From contig NZ_LMQU01000009.1 of the NCBI RefSeq assembly GCF_001425445.1, forward strand, positions 389,817-453,816: a stretch of DNA of 64,000 bases, read 5' to 3'. The position numbers and the translations under genes are program-made. The stretch comes from Devosia sp. Leaf420 (GTDB lineage Bacteria; Pseudomonadota; Alphaproteobacteria; Rhizobiales; Devosiaceae). Positions 7,058-14,836 of this stretch are shown one piece after another. Position 1 is the first letter of the stretch. Each line of letters starts with the position of its first letter. The notes beneath the pieces were generated by a model. That model was not told the origin of the DNA. It searched no databases and saw only the letters and a program-made list of their open reading frames with translations.

Positions 7058-9394
7058 ATGGCCTCCCGCTTCCTTCTCGAACTCAACGCTCCTGCCTCCG
7101 GCTTTACGGAAAGCTTCCTGCTCGGCAATGGCAGTTTTGGCGCGTCGGTTCTGGGCAAGCCGGGAACGGAGAGCTTTGCGCTTAATCTCGATACGCTCTG
7201 GTCGGCCGGTCCGCTTGGCGACGAACCGGGGCCATCTCCCGCCTATCTTCTTCAGCCGCTGCGCGATGCCATTGCCGCGGGTGATTTCAAACGCGCCGAT
7301 GCAATCAGCCGCGATATGCAGGGGCCTGGTTGGACTCAGTCCTACCAGCCGCTTGGCACGCTCAAACTCACCTATGCCGCTGCGGCTGAGATTAGTGGCT
7401 ATAACCGTTGCCTCGATCTCGCGAAGGCCGAAGCGCGCGCCACTTACGATAGTGAAAACGGATCGGTGCAACTCCGCTCGCTCGTTTCGGCACCGGCAGG
7501 TGTTCTCCTCGCCACCATCGCAGGGCCGGGCATTTTGGCTTTCGTCGAAATGGCACTGGCCTTTAATACGCCACACGAGAAGGCGGAAATCGCTGTTGCC
7601 GAGGCCGACGGCATCAAATGGATGACCGTCACGGGCCGCGTGCCTAAAACTGTACTGCCCAACTATGTCGATGACGAACCGGCCATCGTCTACGCCGATG
7701 ACATGCCCGATGCTTCAGGCACAGTAGCCGCGGGGATGGGCTATGCCGTGGTTGCGGCGCTCCACCAAGATGCGGCGGGATCAGCGCGCCTGATAGTTTC
7801 GGCGGAAAGCGGTTTTCGTGGGTATGATCAGCGTCCCAGCGCCGATGTCGCGGCCCTTGCGAAAGCGGCAAAAGACCGCGTAACCGCAGCGCTTGCGCAA
7901 CCGATCCAGCGTCTCGTCGAGGATCATCGCGAAGACTATTCAAGCTATTTCGACCGCATGGATTTCGACCTCTCGCAGTCGCCCGTCCATGATGGCCTCG
8001 ATCCGCGACGCGCCGAATTGCTCTATCACTATGGCCGCTATCTGATGATCAGCAGTTCCCGCCCCGGCACGCAGCCAACAAATCTTCAGGGTATCTGGAA
8101 TGTCGATGTGCGCCCCGCCTGGAGCGCCAATTACACCATCAACATCAATACCGAGATGAACTATTGGCCCGCCGAAATGACAGGGCTGGGCGATCTTGCA
8201 GCCCCGCTCCACCAATTCGTTGCCGAGGCTGCAGGCGCGCGAGGCCAAGTCGCCGCGCGGCACTATTATGGAGCGCGCGGGGCTACCATTCACCACAATA
8301 CCGACATCTGGCATTTCTCGGCGCCTGTTCATGGCGATCCGAGCTGGGCCAATTGGGCATCGGGCCTCATCTGGCTTGCGGTTCAGCTCAATAGCCGCCT
8401 GGACTACTATCCGGACGACGATGGGTTTCTGCGCACCATCGCTCTGCCTGTGTGGCGCGAGGCGGTACCCTTCGCCTTGGATATGCTCGTCGAAGACCAA
8501 GATGGCGCTTTGGTCGCAAGTCCCTCGACATCACCTGAGAACCAGTTTTTCGCGGCTGATGGCGCAAAGGTTGCGGTGTCGGCTGGGTCGGCCATGGATC
8601 AAGAAATGATCCGCGAACTGCTCGAAATCTTTGTCGGCTTTGCAACCGCAGACGATGCCGCGCTGAAGGCAGAAGCGCGCGCTGCGCTTGCCAAACTGAA
8701 AATCCCGCACATCGATGCCACTGGCGCTTTGAGCGAATGGTCCGTCGATGTCACCTCGGCCGAAATCGGCCACCGCCACCTTTCGCATCTCTTCGGCCTG
8801 CATCCCGGCCGCCGCATTACCGCTCAAACGACACCCGAGGCTTTTGCCGGTGTGCGCAAAGCGCTCGATGTTCGCCTTGCCAATGGGTCGGGTCACACCG
8901 GCTGGAGCCAAGCCTGGATTCTCTGTCAGGCTGCGCGTCTCCGCGACACCGCGCGCGCCGATAAGGCCATCCACGGGCTCCTCAACAATCTGGCATTCAA
9001 ATCGCTGATGGTGCTTCATCCCCATTCGGGTTGGGAAGAAGGCAATGTCTTCCAGATCGACGGCAATTTCGGCGCCGTGGCGGGCATGACCGAACTGCTG
9101 GTTCAGAGCCGCAAGGGCCATATCATCATTCTGCCGACGCTTCCGGCGAGCTGGCCCGCCGGCAGCGCCCGGAACATCCGCACCGTCGGCGGCCACAGTG
9201 TTGATCTCTCCTGGGAAAACGGCGCACTGGCGAGCCTCACGCTCAGAGGCGGGAGAGCCGAAACCATCGAGGTCGAACTGCCAACCAGCGAACTCGCTCA
9301 AATGATGATGCGGATGGCGGGCGTTCTGGCTGTGGAGGGCAAAGTTTGTCGCATCGAACTTCAGGGCGAGAAGGCTCTCAACTTCCAGTTTTAA
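7058..9394 (+). CDS. GH95 family glycoside hydrolase (alpha-L-fucosidase-type)
   Basis: 778 residues from ATG 7058 (AAGGA eight bases upstream; an upstream TTG is less likely). The N-terminal beta domain has GNGSFGASVLG and LNLDTLWSAGP, typical of GH95. The (alpha/alpha)6 catalytic domain shows NTEMNYWPAE from about residue 364, SPSTSPEN with Glu494 as the predicted general acid, and QIDGNFG with Asp668, equivalent to the Asn/Glu/Asp active site of Bifidobacterium AfcA. GH95 enzymes release alpha-1,2-L-fucose or alpha-L-galactose. There is no signal peptide, so it should act on imported oligosaccharide. No sugar transporter is adjacent. Confidence 0.88.
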   Translation: MASRFLLELNAPASGFTESFLLGNGSFGASVLGKPGTESFALNLDTLWSAGPLGDEPGPSPAYLLQPLRDAIAAGDFKRADAISRDMQGPGWTQSYQPLGTLKLTYAAAAEISGYNRCLDLAKAEARATYDSENGSVQLRSLVSAPAGVLLATIAGPGILAFVEMALAFNTPHEKAEIAVAEADGIKWMTVTGRVPKTVLPNYVDDEPAIVYADDMPDASGTVAAGMGYAVVAALHQDAAGSARLIVSAESGFRGYDQRPSADVAALAKAAKDRVTAALAQPIQRLVEDHREDYSSYFDRMDFDLSQSPVHDGLDPRRAELLYHYGRYLMISSSRPGTQPTNLQGIWNVDVRPAWSANYTININTEMNYWPAEMTGLGDLAAPLHQFVAEAAGARGQVAARHYYGARGATIHHNTDIWHFSAPVHGDPSWANWASGLIWLAVQLNSRLDYYPDDDGFLRTIALPVWREAVPFALDMLVEDQDGALVASPSTSPENQFFAADGAKVAVSAGSAMDQEMIRELLEIFVGFATADDAALKAEARAALAKLKIPHIDATGALSEWSVDVTSAEIGHRHLSHLFGLHPGRRITAQTTPEAFAGVRKALDVRLANGSGHTGWSQAWILCQAARLRDTARADKAIHGLLNNLAFKSLMVLHPHSGWEEGNVFQIDGNFGAVAGMTELLVQSRKGHIIILPTLPASWPAGSARNIRTVGGHSVDLSWENGALASLTLRGGRAETIEVELPTSELAQMMMRMAGVLAVEGKVCRIELQGEKALNFQF

Positions 9395-9570
9395 TCTCGC
9401 TAGAGCGGTGATCAGCAGGGGACGGGCCGGGCAAAGGGGCAGTCTAGGGCACATAACTTTGCCAAGCCGGAGTTGTGTCAGCCATTTGTCAGCAGGGCTG
9501 GATTATTGAGAGAACTTTGGCCGATGCACACCACCAAAGTGTGGTGGCTGCAGTCAGGATCGTCTCAGCA

Positions 9571-9945
9571 ATGGCTCCCCGCAAGAAAGTTCTCCTGGTC
9601 GAAGACGAAGCGATGATCGCTGTCTTCTTGGAAGGAGTTTTGACAGAGGCTGGCTTTGAGACGGCCACTGCTTATGGTGGCGCCGCGGCTCTGGACCTGC
9701 TGGCCAGCGCCTTTCCGCGCTTTGATGCGGTCATTACGGATATTCACCTGCCCGGCACTGTCAGCGGATGGGACATTGCGCGCAGATCTCGTGAAATCAG
9801 CGCTGCAACGGGCGTTATCTTCATGACGGGTGACACTGTCAGCGCAGCGGACAAGGGCATGATCGAAGGGAGCGTGCTTCACCAGAAGCCTACCCTTGCC
9901 GCAGACCTGATCGCGAGCGTGGAGATGATCGTACCCCGCGACTGA
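9571..9945 (+). CDS. Single-domain response regulator
   Basis: About 124 residues from ATG 9571. It is a bare receiver domain: LLVEDEAMIAVFL with the acidic pair, VITDIHLPG with the phospho-acceptor Asp, FMTGD with the conserved Thr, and HQKP with the conserved Lys. No output domain follows. Such proteins relay phosphate or act like CheY. An in-frame GTG at 9475 would add 32 residues of no recognisable content, so the shorter start is chosen although its ribosome site (AGGA, 12 bases away) is weak. No partner kinase is adjacent. Confidence 0.85.
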   Translation: MAPRKKVLLVEDEAMIAVFLEGVLTEAGFETATAYGGAAALDLLASAFPRFDAVITDIHLPGTVSGWDIARRSREISAATGVIFMTGDTVSAADKGMIEGSVLHQKPTLAADLIASVEMIVPRD

Positions 9946-9964
9946 GCCGCCAGATCGACCGCGA

Positions 9965-10159
9965 TCAGTGCGGCCAGATGAACCAGCGGGGCAGGGTGGC
10001 CAATGTGATGATCGCGCCGATGGCTAGGGCTACCGGGATCGTCATCGATGGTTTGTTCCAGGGCTCAGGCAGCCAGCGGCGCCCGACCTTGGCGACAATG
10101 AAGCCGATCAGCGCATAGACGCACATGTCTATCAAGATGGCGAAGCTCAGGAAATCCAT
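9965..10159 (-). CDS. Small predicted membrane protein
   Basis: 64 residues from ATG 10159. Two hydrophobic segments are visible (about 3-22 and 40-57) with a basic-aromatic loop KVGRRWLPEPWNKP between them, suggesting a two-helix inner-membrane protein. It is convergent with the receiver gene, 19 bases from its stop. No family recognised and the ribosome site is weak. A longer in-frame reading to 10330 runs through AT-rich non-coding-looking sequence and is not preferred. Coding status is likely but not certain. Confidence 0.5.
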   Translation of the reverse strand: MDFLSFAILIDMCVYALIGFIVAKVGRRWLPEPWNKPSMTIPVALAIGAIITLATLPRWFIWPH

Positions 10160-10531
10160 CTGTGGCCCGCACAACGTAAACTGCTGACGGGCATAGATAC
10201 CTAGGCTGTATGGCTGTCTAGTTTGAAAGCATGGTGATGTTGTCGATTTCGTTAATTCGAAATAGCAGCCGACAGCAAAGATAACAAATAGCTTACAACG
10301 CTGAACATTGAAATGTAATAATAAAAACAATCACTTAGAGGGAACGCTAGGTGGTACTCGCCGTTATTTTGGCATGGATAACGAGGACGCGGCTCACATC
10401 CGGCAGCAAAACGACAGAGCTGCAATAGCTGCCCATTCTGGATCGTCCTCATCATGACTGTTTGCCACTAAACGGCCCAGCCTAAGGCTCGGCCAGCCGC
10501 CCCTTTGGGGTGGTTTCAAGAGGAGGAAAGG
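10160..10531. other. 372-base intergenic region, AT-rich, with an EcfG-like promoter and 5' UTR hairpins
   Basis: No convincing gene. It is markedly AT-rich between 10225 and 10340. It contains the EcfG-like promoter at 10341-10365, a 9-base hairpin arm pair with one mismatch (GGCCCAGCC 10474-10482 / GGCTCGGCC 10486-10494) and a CCCC-TTT-GGGG hairpin at about 10501-10510 just before the ribosome site of the next gene. A 27-codon reading at 10374-10457 has no ribosome site and is not called. Confidence 0.6.
10341..10365 (+). promoter_or_regulatory. EcfG (general stress response sigma) type promoter
   Basis: GGAAC at 10341-10345 and CGTT at 10362-10365 are separated by 16 bases, matching the GGAAC-N16/17-CGTT consensus of alphaproteobacterial EcfG/SigT promoters. 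It precedes two small membrane-protein genes, leaving a roughly 160-base leader to the first ATG. Confidence 0.6.
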
Positions 10532-10672
10532 ATGCTCGTCATTCTTTTGTTTTTGGGAATCGTTGGTCTTGCCTGCCTTGCGTCGGCGGGCCTGATCTTC
10601 ACAGCAACGGATTTCTCTGCCGTCGAGCGGACCGGCAGCGATCTGGTTGCGCCCGAAACGTCAGCCTCTTGA
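10532..10672 (+). CDS. 46-residue small membrane protein
   Basis: A 46-codon gene starting at ATG 10532 with an almost perfect AGGAGG ribosome site (10521-10526). Residues 1-24 (LVILLFLGIVGLACLASAGLIF) form one hydrophobic helix or an uncleaved signal anchor; the rest (TDFSAVERTGSDLVAPETSAS) is polar. No family recognised. It lies downstream of the EcfG-like promoter and 59 bases ahead of another one-helix protein, so a stress-induced two-gene unit is inferred. Confidence 0.6.
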   Translation: MLVILLFLGIVGLACLASAGLIFTATDFSAVERTGSDLVAPETSAS

Positions 10673-10731
10673 GCTTTCATTGCGGCGCCCTGCGCTCGCC
10701 CCCCTAACAATCTCAAACCCTGGAGACATCA

Positions 10732-10935
10732 ATGACTATCGAACGCGAAACAATCATCGAACGCCCAGCAACGACCGAGACCGTGGTCACTGGGGGCAGC
10801 CCATTTGGCATTATCGGCGGGATCATTGCCGCCGTCCTCGCGGTTATCTTGATTATCTGGCTGGTCAACGGTGGCATCACCAGCAATGGCGAGTCTGTAA
10901 ACGTCGATCTGCCCAACGTTACGGTCACGAATTAA
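10732..10935 (+). CDS. 67-residue single-pass membrane protein
   Basis: 67 residues with a GGAG ribosome site. An N-terminal charged stretch (MTIERETIIERPATTETVV) is followed by one strongly hydrophobic helix at about 25-45 (FGIIGGIIAAVLAVILIIWLV) and a short polar tail GGITSNGESVNVDLPNVTV. Proteins of this pattern are common, often stress-linked, in Rhizobiales, but I cannot name a family. It is probably co-transcribed with the 46-residue gene upstream from the EcfG-like promoter. Confidence 0.72.
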   Translation: MTIERETIIERPATTETVVTGGSPFGIIGGIIAAVLAVILIIWLVNGGITSNGESVNVDLPNVTVTN

Positions 10936-11352
10936 GGCCCAGGCAGAGACGGGTCTCATCTATTGAGCGCTAGGTATCAACGACTGCTAATCGACGGCAG
11001 TTTAGGCTGCCTGGCGTCGAGGTTGATCCGTTTCGATAAATACTTTTGTGGCGCCGTTTGTCCTCCGACAAACGGCGTCGCGCGTTTGCAAGGTGCGACA
11101 GGGCGAAGGTCCATCCCGATACGCCGTGTCTAACCCCTGGACCTCGGCGACGTTCATGCTGGGTTTGAAAGCGAGGAGGCCGCTCCAACGGGCTTGGGGG
11201 GCGGGGATATGTCGGAGCGGCCTTTACCATCAAGAGGTCGAAAATCCAGCATGGGCGGAGCTCGACCGAAACCAGTGTCTCACAATTGGCGTGACGCATC
11301 TGTGAGTGTGCCTGTAAGCACTCTGTCAGCTTCAGCAGGATAGAATTGTGCC
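10936..11352. other. 417-base intergenic region with two strong hairpins
   Basis: No gene seen. Hairpin 1: CGCCGTTTGTC (11052-11062) and GACAAACGGCG (11067-11077), 11 perfect pairs around a CTCC loop, no following T-run. Hairpin 2: AGGCCGCTCC (11177-11186) and GGAGCGGCCT (11214-11223), 10 perfect pairs around a G-rich 27-base loop, followed by TTT. The pair could be the end of the upstream unit or a small RNA. Confidence 0.5.
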
Positions 11353-12027
11353 ATGCGGATCCTCCTTCTCATGCCTTTGATGATCTTTCTGGTCGCTGCA
11401 CCTGCGCTCGCCCAGGGCAACGGCAATGGGGGAGAGAACGGGAATGGCAACGGCAATGGAAACGGTTCTGAAAAATCCCAGCAGGACGGGAACGCAACCG
11501 AAAATGGCAATTCCGGAAACGGAAACGGAAACGGAAACGGAAACGGAAACGGAAACGGAAACGGAAACGGAAACGGAAACGGCAATGCCGGGAACAATGG
11601 GAACGGCGATGGCAACGCCGGGAATAACGGCAACGCCGGAAACAACGGCAATACTGGAAACAACGGAAATAATGGCCAAGGCAATGGCGCGAGCCAAGGA
11701 TCGACGAGCGCCGGAAGCGGGGGCGTTGCACCTGCAACAGGCAGCACCGTCTCGCCTGGGTCAGGCGACACGATCGCGGCGCCAGACATTACAGTGCACT
11801 ACAGTACCGATTATGCGCGTGATGCGGTCAACGCTGGACGTGCGGTGAGCCTGAGCAGTCTGTTGCCGGATTTGGCCCAACGTGCCGGCACCAATGTCAT
11901 CGACGCGGAAATGCTCAGCATTCGTGGCTTTCTCGTCTATTCGATCCGCGTTCTGCGCGCCAACGGCACGGTGACGACGGAATATTATTACGCCCAATCG
12001 GGGCGCTTCATCGGGAGCGAGCCATGA
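11353..12027 (+). CDS. Exported Gly-Asn repeat protein with C-terminal PepSY-like domain, coupled to a two-component system
   Basis: 224 residues. Signal peptide at 1-20 (LLMPLMIFLVAAPALAQ). Residues about 22-115 are low complexity, almost entirely Gly-Asn, and include 11 perfect tandem GGAAAC units (11515-11580) encoding (Gly-Asn)11. The C-terminal 70 residues (DAVNAGRAVSLSSLLPDLAQRAG...VTTEYYYAQSGRFIG) look like the small PepSY-type fold found in periplasmic proteins encoded beside PhoPQ/FeuPQ systems. The stop overlaps the response-regulator ATG (ATGA), so it is the first gene of a three-gene operon. Role as a periplasmic modulator of the kinase, analogous to FeuN, is inference. Confidence 0.75.
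   Translation: MRILLLMPLMIFLVAAPALAQGNGNGGENGNGNGNGNGSEKSQQDGNATENGNSGNGNGNGNGNGNGNGNGNGNGNGNAGNNGNGDGNAGNNGNAGNNGNTGNNGNNGQGNGASQGSTSAGSGGVAPATGSTVSPGSGDTIAAPDITVHYSTDYARDAVNAGRAVSLSSLLPDLAQRAGTNVIDAEMLSIRGFLVYSIRVLRANGTVTTEYYYAQSGRFIGSEP
11515..11580 (+). repeat. Tandem repeat, 11 perfect copies of GGAAAC
   Basis: Sixty-six bases made of exactly eleven GGAAAC hexamers, in frame as Gly-Asn codons within the exported repeat protein. Flanking DNA encodes the same dipeptide with other codons (GGCAAT, GGCAAC, GGGAAT), so the uniform block looks recently expanded. Because the unit is six bases, copy-number change alters length without shifting frame. Confidence 0.97.
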
Positions 12028-12686
12028 AGATCTTGGTGGGCGAAGACGACGACCGCATTGCCGAAGTGCTGCAATCGAGTTTGAGCCGGTCCGGTTTCGA
12101 AGTGCAGCGCGAAAGCGATGGCGAAGCTGTGTGGTTTCGGGCCGACACCGAGACTTTTGACGCGGTCATTCTCGATCTGGGCCTGCCGCAGATGGACGGG
12201 TTGACCATCCTGAAGCGTTGGCGCCGCGGCGGCCTTGAGACGCCTGTGCTGATCCTCACTGCTCGCGGGCAATGGGAGGAGAGGGTGGAAGGGATCGAAG
12301 CTGGCGCCGATGACTATGTGGTCAAGCCATTTCACGCCCTCGAAATCGTTGCGCGCATCCGCGCTCTCATCCGCCGCTCGAAGGGCCTTGCATCTTCGCG
12401 CGTGGCTTTCGGCAAATACGAACTCGACATGCGGACCATGGCGGTCACGGAAGACGGTCTTCCCATGGACCTGACGCCACAGGAATTTCGCCTAATGGCC
12501 TATCTGTTGCACAATCGCGGTCGAGTGGTGTCGCAACTCGAAATTACTGAGCACATTTATCGGCAGGACTACGAGCGAGATTCCAACGCGCTGGAGGTTC
12601 TAGTCGCGCGCCTGCGTAAAAGGCTGGGCCATGACGTGGTCAAAACCCGCCGCGGTTTTGGCTATACGCTCGGTGACAACTATTGA
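12024..12686 (+). CDS. OmpR/PhoP-family response regulator (FeuP-like)
   Basis: 220 residues. Receiver domain 1-115 with EDD acidic triad start, phospho-acceptor in VILDLGLPQMDG, Thr in ILTARG and Lys in VVKPF. A winged-helix domain follows from about 125 (LTPQEFRLMAYLLHNRGRVVSQLEI...SNALEVLVARLRKRLG...VKTRRGFGYTL). The combination with a DLAHGLKTPL-type kinase matches the PhoP/FeuP group; FeuP of rhizobia and Brucella controls envelope and cyclic glucan export genes. Start ATG overlaps the upstream repeat-protein stop; the kinase gene overlaps its own stop by four bases. Confidence 0.9.
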   Translation: MKILVGEDDDRIAEVLQSSLSRSGFEVQRESDGEAVWFRADTETFDAVILDLGLPQMDGLTILKRWRRGGLETPVLILTARGQWEERVEGIEAGADDYVVKPFHALEIVARIRALIRRSKGLASSRVAFGKYELDMRTMAVTEDGLPMDLTPQEFRLMAYLLHNRGRVVSQLEITEHIYRQDYERDSNALEVLVARLRKRLGHDVVKTRRGFGYTLGDNY

Positions 12687-14038
12687 TCCGGCGCTGGCTG
12701 CCAAACCGGCGGTCGATCGCTCTGCGGCTGATGGGCCTTGCGGTGGTCATGGTCGTGGGGTCGCTCATCCTCTCCGGCATTATCTTGCAGGCGCTTTTCG
12801 TCGCCAATCTGGAAGCCAGCGTTAAACGTGACCTTGAAGCGGCAATGACGAGGCTCATTGCCGTCATCGATCCATCCACATCGACCCCATCCATCTCGGC
12901 CCCCCTGCCAGACCCGCGCTATGAAACACCCTTGGGCGGCCGCTATTGGCAGATCGAGGCCCTAGATACCAAGGGCGTGGCGCGCTCGCGCTCGCTCTTT
13001 GATCAGCAATTGGATATCGCGCCTCAAGCCAATGGATCGATCGTCCACTGGACCAACAAGGATCGTTTTCACCTGATCCTTCTCTCTCGCGACATCACCA
13101 TCGATGGTCGTCCCTATCGGGTTACGCTTGGCGAAGATCACGATCCGATCCACCAGGCGTCGCAGGCCTATGGATGGGACATCGGGCGCCTCTTTGCGCT
13201 CATGGCGATTGCCATTGTCGGCGCTTCATGGGCCCAACTGCAACTGGGTCTTGCTCCGCTCAACCGTCTGCGCAGCGCGGTGGACGATGTGCGCCTAGGG
13301 AGTGTCGGCCGGCTCGAGGGCGCGTTTCCGTCAGAAATCGAACCCCTTGTCAGCGAGGTCAATGCGCTGCTGTCCGAACGCGAAGAACTGGCACAGCGCG
13401 GCCGGCGCCGCGCATCCGATCTTGCTCACGGGCTCAAAACGCCGCTCGCGGCCCTCCATGGCATCGCTATGCGCCTGCGCGACAAGGGGCAGGACGACGA
13501 AGCAACGGTCCTCGATGATCTGGCGCATGAAATGTCCACGCGCGTCGATTATCAGATGCGCCTGGCCTCATTGCGCACCCGGACGGGCGAACATCGCGAG
13601 AGCAGTTCGCTCAATACCGCCGTGCTGCGCACCGTGGCGGTGCTGCGGAAAACGCAAGACGGCGAAAACCTTCACTGGATGGCGCAACTGGGTGACGACC
13701 CCGATGTGGATATTCATCGGCAGGATCTGATGGAGCTGATCGGCGTGACGCTCGAAAACGCATCCAAGTGGGCGCACACCTCGATTGCGGTTTCAACGGC
13801 CACGGCTGGAGCCATGGCTCTCTTAACGATTGAAGACGACGGCCCGGGCATTCCGGATGAGCTTATCAAGACGCTCGGGAGGCGCGGTATGCGTCTTGAC
13901 CAGAATGTTCCAGGAACCGGCCTTGGCCTCGCCATTGCCGGCGAAATCCTCGACATCAATGGCGGTACGATTGCCTATTCCGCTGGTGAGCGCGGTGGGC
14001 TCAAGGTCGAGGTTCGCCTGCCGCTTGCCCGCCGCTGA
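12683..14038 (+). CDS. PhoQ/FeuQ-like sensor histidine kinase
   Basis: 451 residues from TTG 12683 (TTGA overlap with the regulator stop). Two membrane helices (about 15-37 and 168-190) enclose a periplasmic sensor of roughly 130 residues. The phosphorylation box is DLAHGLKTPLAAL, characteristic of PhoQ/FeuQ kinases; the ATPase domain has an N-box (LENASKWA), DDGPGIPDE and GTGLGLAIAGEI. Pairs with the regulator just upstream. The exported Gly-Asn protein encoded first in this operon is a candidate periplasmic ligand or inhibitor of its sensor domain. Confidence 0.9.
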   Translation: MIRRWLPNRRSIALRLMGLAVVMVVGSLILSGIILQALFVANLEASVKRDLEAAMTRLIAVIDPSTSTPSISAPLPDPRYETPLGGRYWQIEALDTKGVARSRSLFDQQLDIAPQANGSIVHWTNKDRFHLILLSRDITIDGRPYRVTLGEDHDPIHQASQAYGWDIGRLFALMAIAIVGASWAQLQLGLAPLNRLRSAVDDVRLGSVGRLEGAFPSEIEPLVSEVNALLSEREELAQRGRRRASDLAHGLKTPLAALHGIAMRLRDKGQDDEATVLDDLAHEMSTRVDYQMRLASLRTRTGEHRESSSLNTAVLRTVAVLRKTQDGENLHWMAQLGDDPDVDIHRQDLMELIGVTLENASKWAHTSIAVSTATAGAMALLTIEDDGPGIPDELIKTLGRRGMRLDQNVPGTGLGLAIAGEILDINGGTIAYSAGERGGLKVEVRLPLARR

Positions 14039-14269
14039 ACCGCGCTACGGCCGTTTTGGATGTCGATAGTTTGTTGGAAACGTCGGCCGACTGCAGAGTA
14101 TAATGTCGTAATCATAAATGAAATGGCCATATTAATTGTATTCATACCTTACATCTGCATTACGGTTATCGTAATTCCTATGTAATAATAGAAATTCTGA
14201 AATAATCACCGGAACTGGGCATGCGCTGAGGAGTTTTGATTTCATCTTCCAACCCTCCAAGAGGATAAG

Positions 14270-14722
14270 ATGAAAAAGCTTTTTATCAGCGCTCTCGCTA
14301 TTGCCGCCCTTGCCGTCCCCACCGTTGCGCAGGCGCAGATTATCAAGACGAACCCGGATGCCAATGCTGATGCCGCCGTGGGCGGCGCCGCTGGCGGCGT
14401 CACCGGGGCCGTCATTGGTGGCCTCGTTTTCGGTCCTATCGGCGCTGCAATCGGTGGTTTCGCTGGCGCGTCGGTCGGCGCTGCAGGTGGCGTCGAAGCC
14501 GGCTCAGTTGAATATGTTCGGCTGCACCCGACCGACCCTGTCGTGATCGATGGCGCCATCGACGTCGGCTACACCGTTCCAGAAGCTGTCGTGCTGCATC
14601 CGATCGAGGGTGATGCCACCCACGGCTATTTCTACACCAATGATCGCGTCTATTTCGTCGATCTCAGCAATCGTGCCGTGGTCTATTCCCCCGGTACCGT
14701 CGTGCCTGTTCAGGCCAACTGA
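14270..14722 (+). CDS. DUF1236 exported protein with glycine-zipper segment
   Basis: 150 residues with an AAGAGGA ribosome site. Signal peptide 1-22 (LFISALAIAALAVPTVAQAQ). Residues about 36-78 are a glycine-zipper-like hydrophobic stretch (GGAAGGVTGAVIGGLVFGPIGAAIGG). The C-terminal half (YVRLHPTDPVVIDGAIDVGYTVPEAVVLHPIEG...YFYTNDRVYFVDLSNRAVVYS) matches the DUF1236 pattern common in Rhizobiales envelope proteins; function unknown. It follows a 231-base AT-rich spacer and is closed by a strong terminator, so it is monocistronic. Confidence 0.82.
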   Translation: MKKLFISALAIAALAVPTVAQAQIIKTNPDANADAAVGGAAGGVTGAVIGGLVFGPIGAAIGGFAGASVGAAGGVEAGSVEYVRLHPTDPVVIDGAIDVGYTVPEAVVLHPIEGDATHGYFYTNDRVYFVDLSNRAVVYSPGTVVPVQAN

Positions 14723-14728
14723 CTTTAC

Positions 14729-14757
14729 ATGGCGGCCAGCGATGGCCGCCATTTTTC
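14729..14757 (+). terminator. Rho-independent terminator of the DUF1236 gene
   Basis: ATGGCGGCCA / TGGCCGCCAT, ten perfect pairs with a GCGA loop (14729-14752), followed by TTTTC, seven bases past the stop codon. Confidence 0.9.
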
Positions 14758-14836
14758 ATCAAGCGATCTATCGAGGATGAGCGTCTGGAAGTTGAGGTTC
14801 GTTTCTCGAGAAAGACTTAATCAGCATGTGGCTCTG

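Noticed and set aside
10374..10457. 27-codon reading just after the EcfG-like promoter
   Set aside because: No ribosome site, composition not protein-like, overlaps leader structure.
11280..11789. Long minus-strand reading frames rich in Phe-Pro or Arg-Phe
   Set aside because: They are the complement of the GGAAAC/Gly-Asn repeat; low complexity and no start signals.
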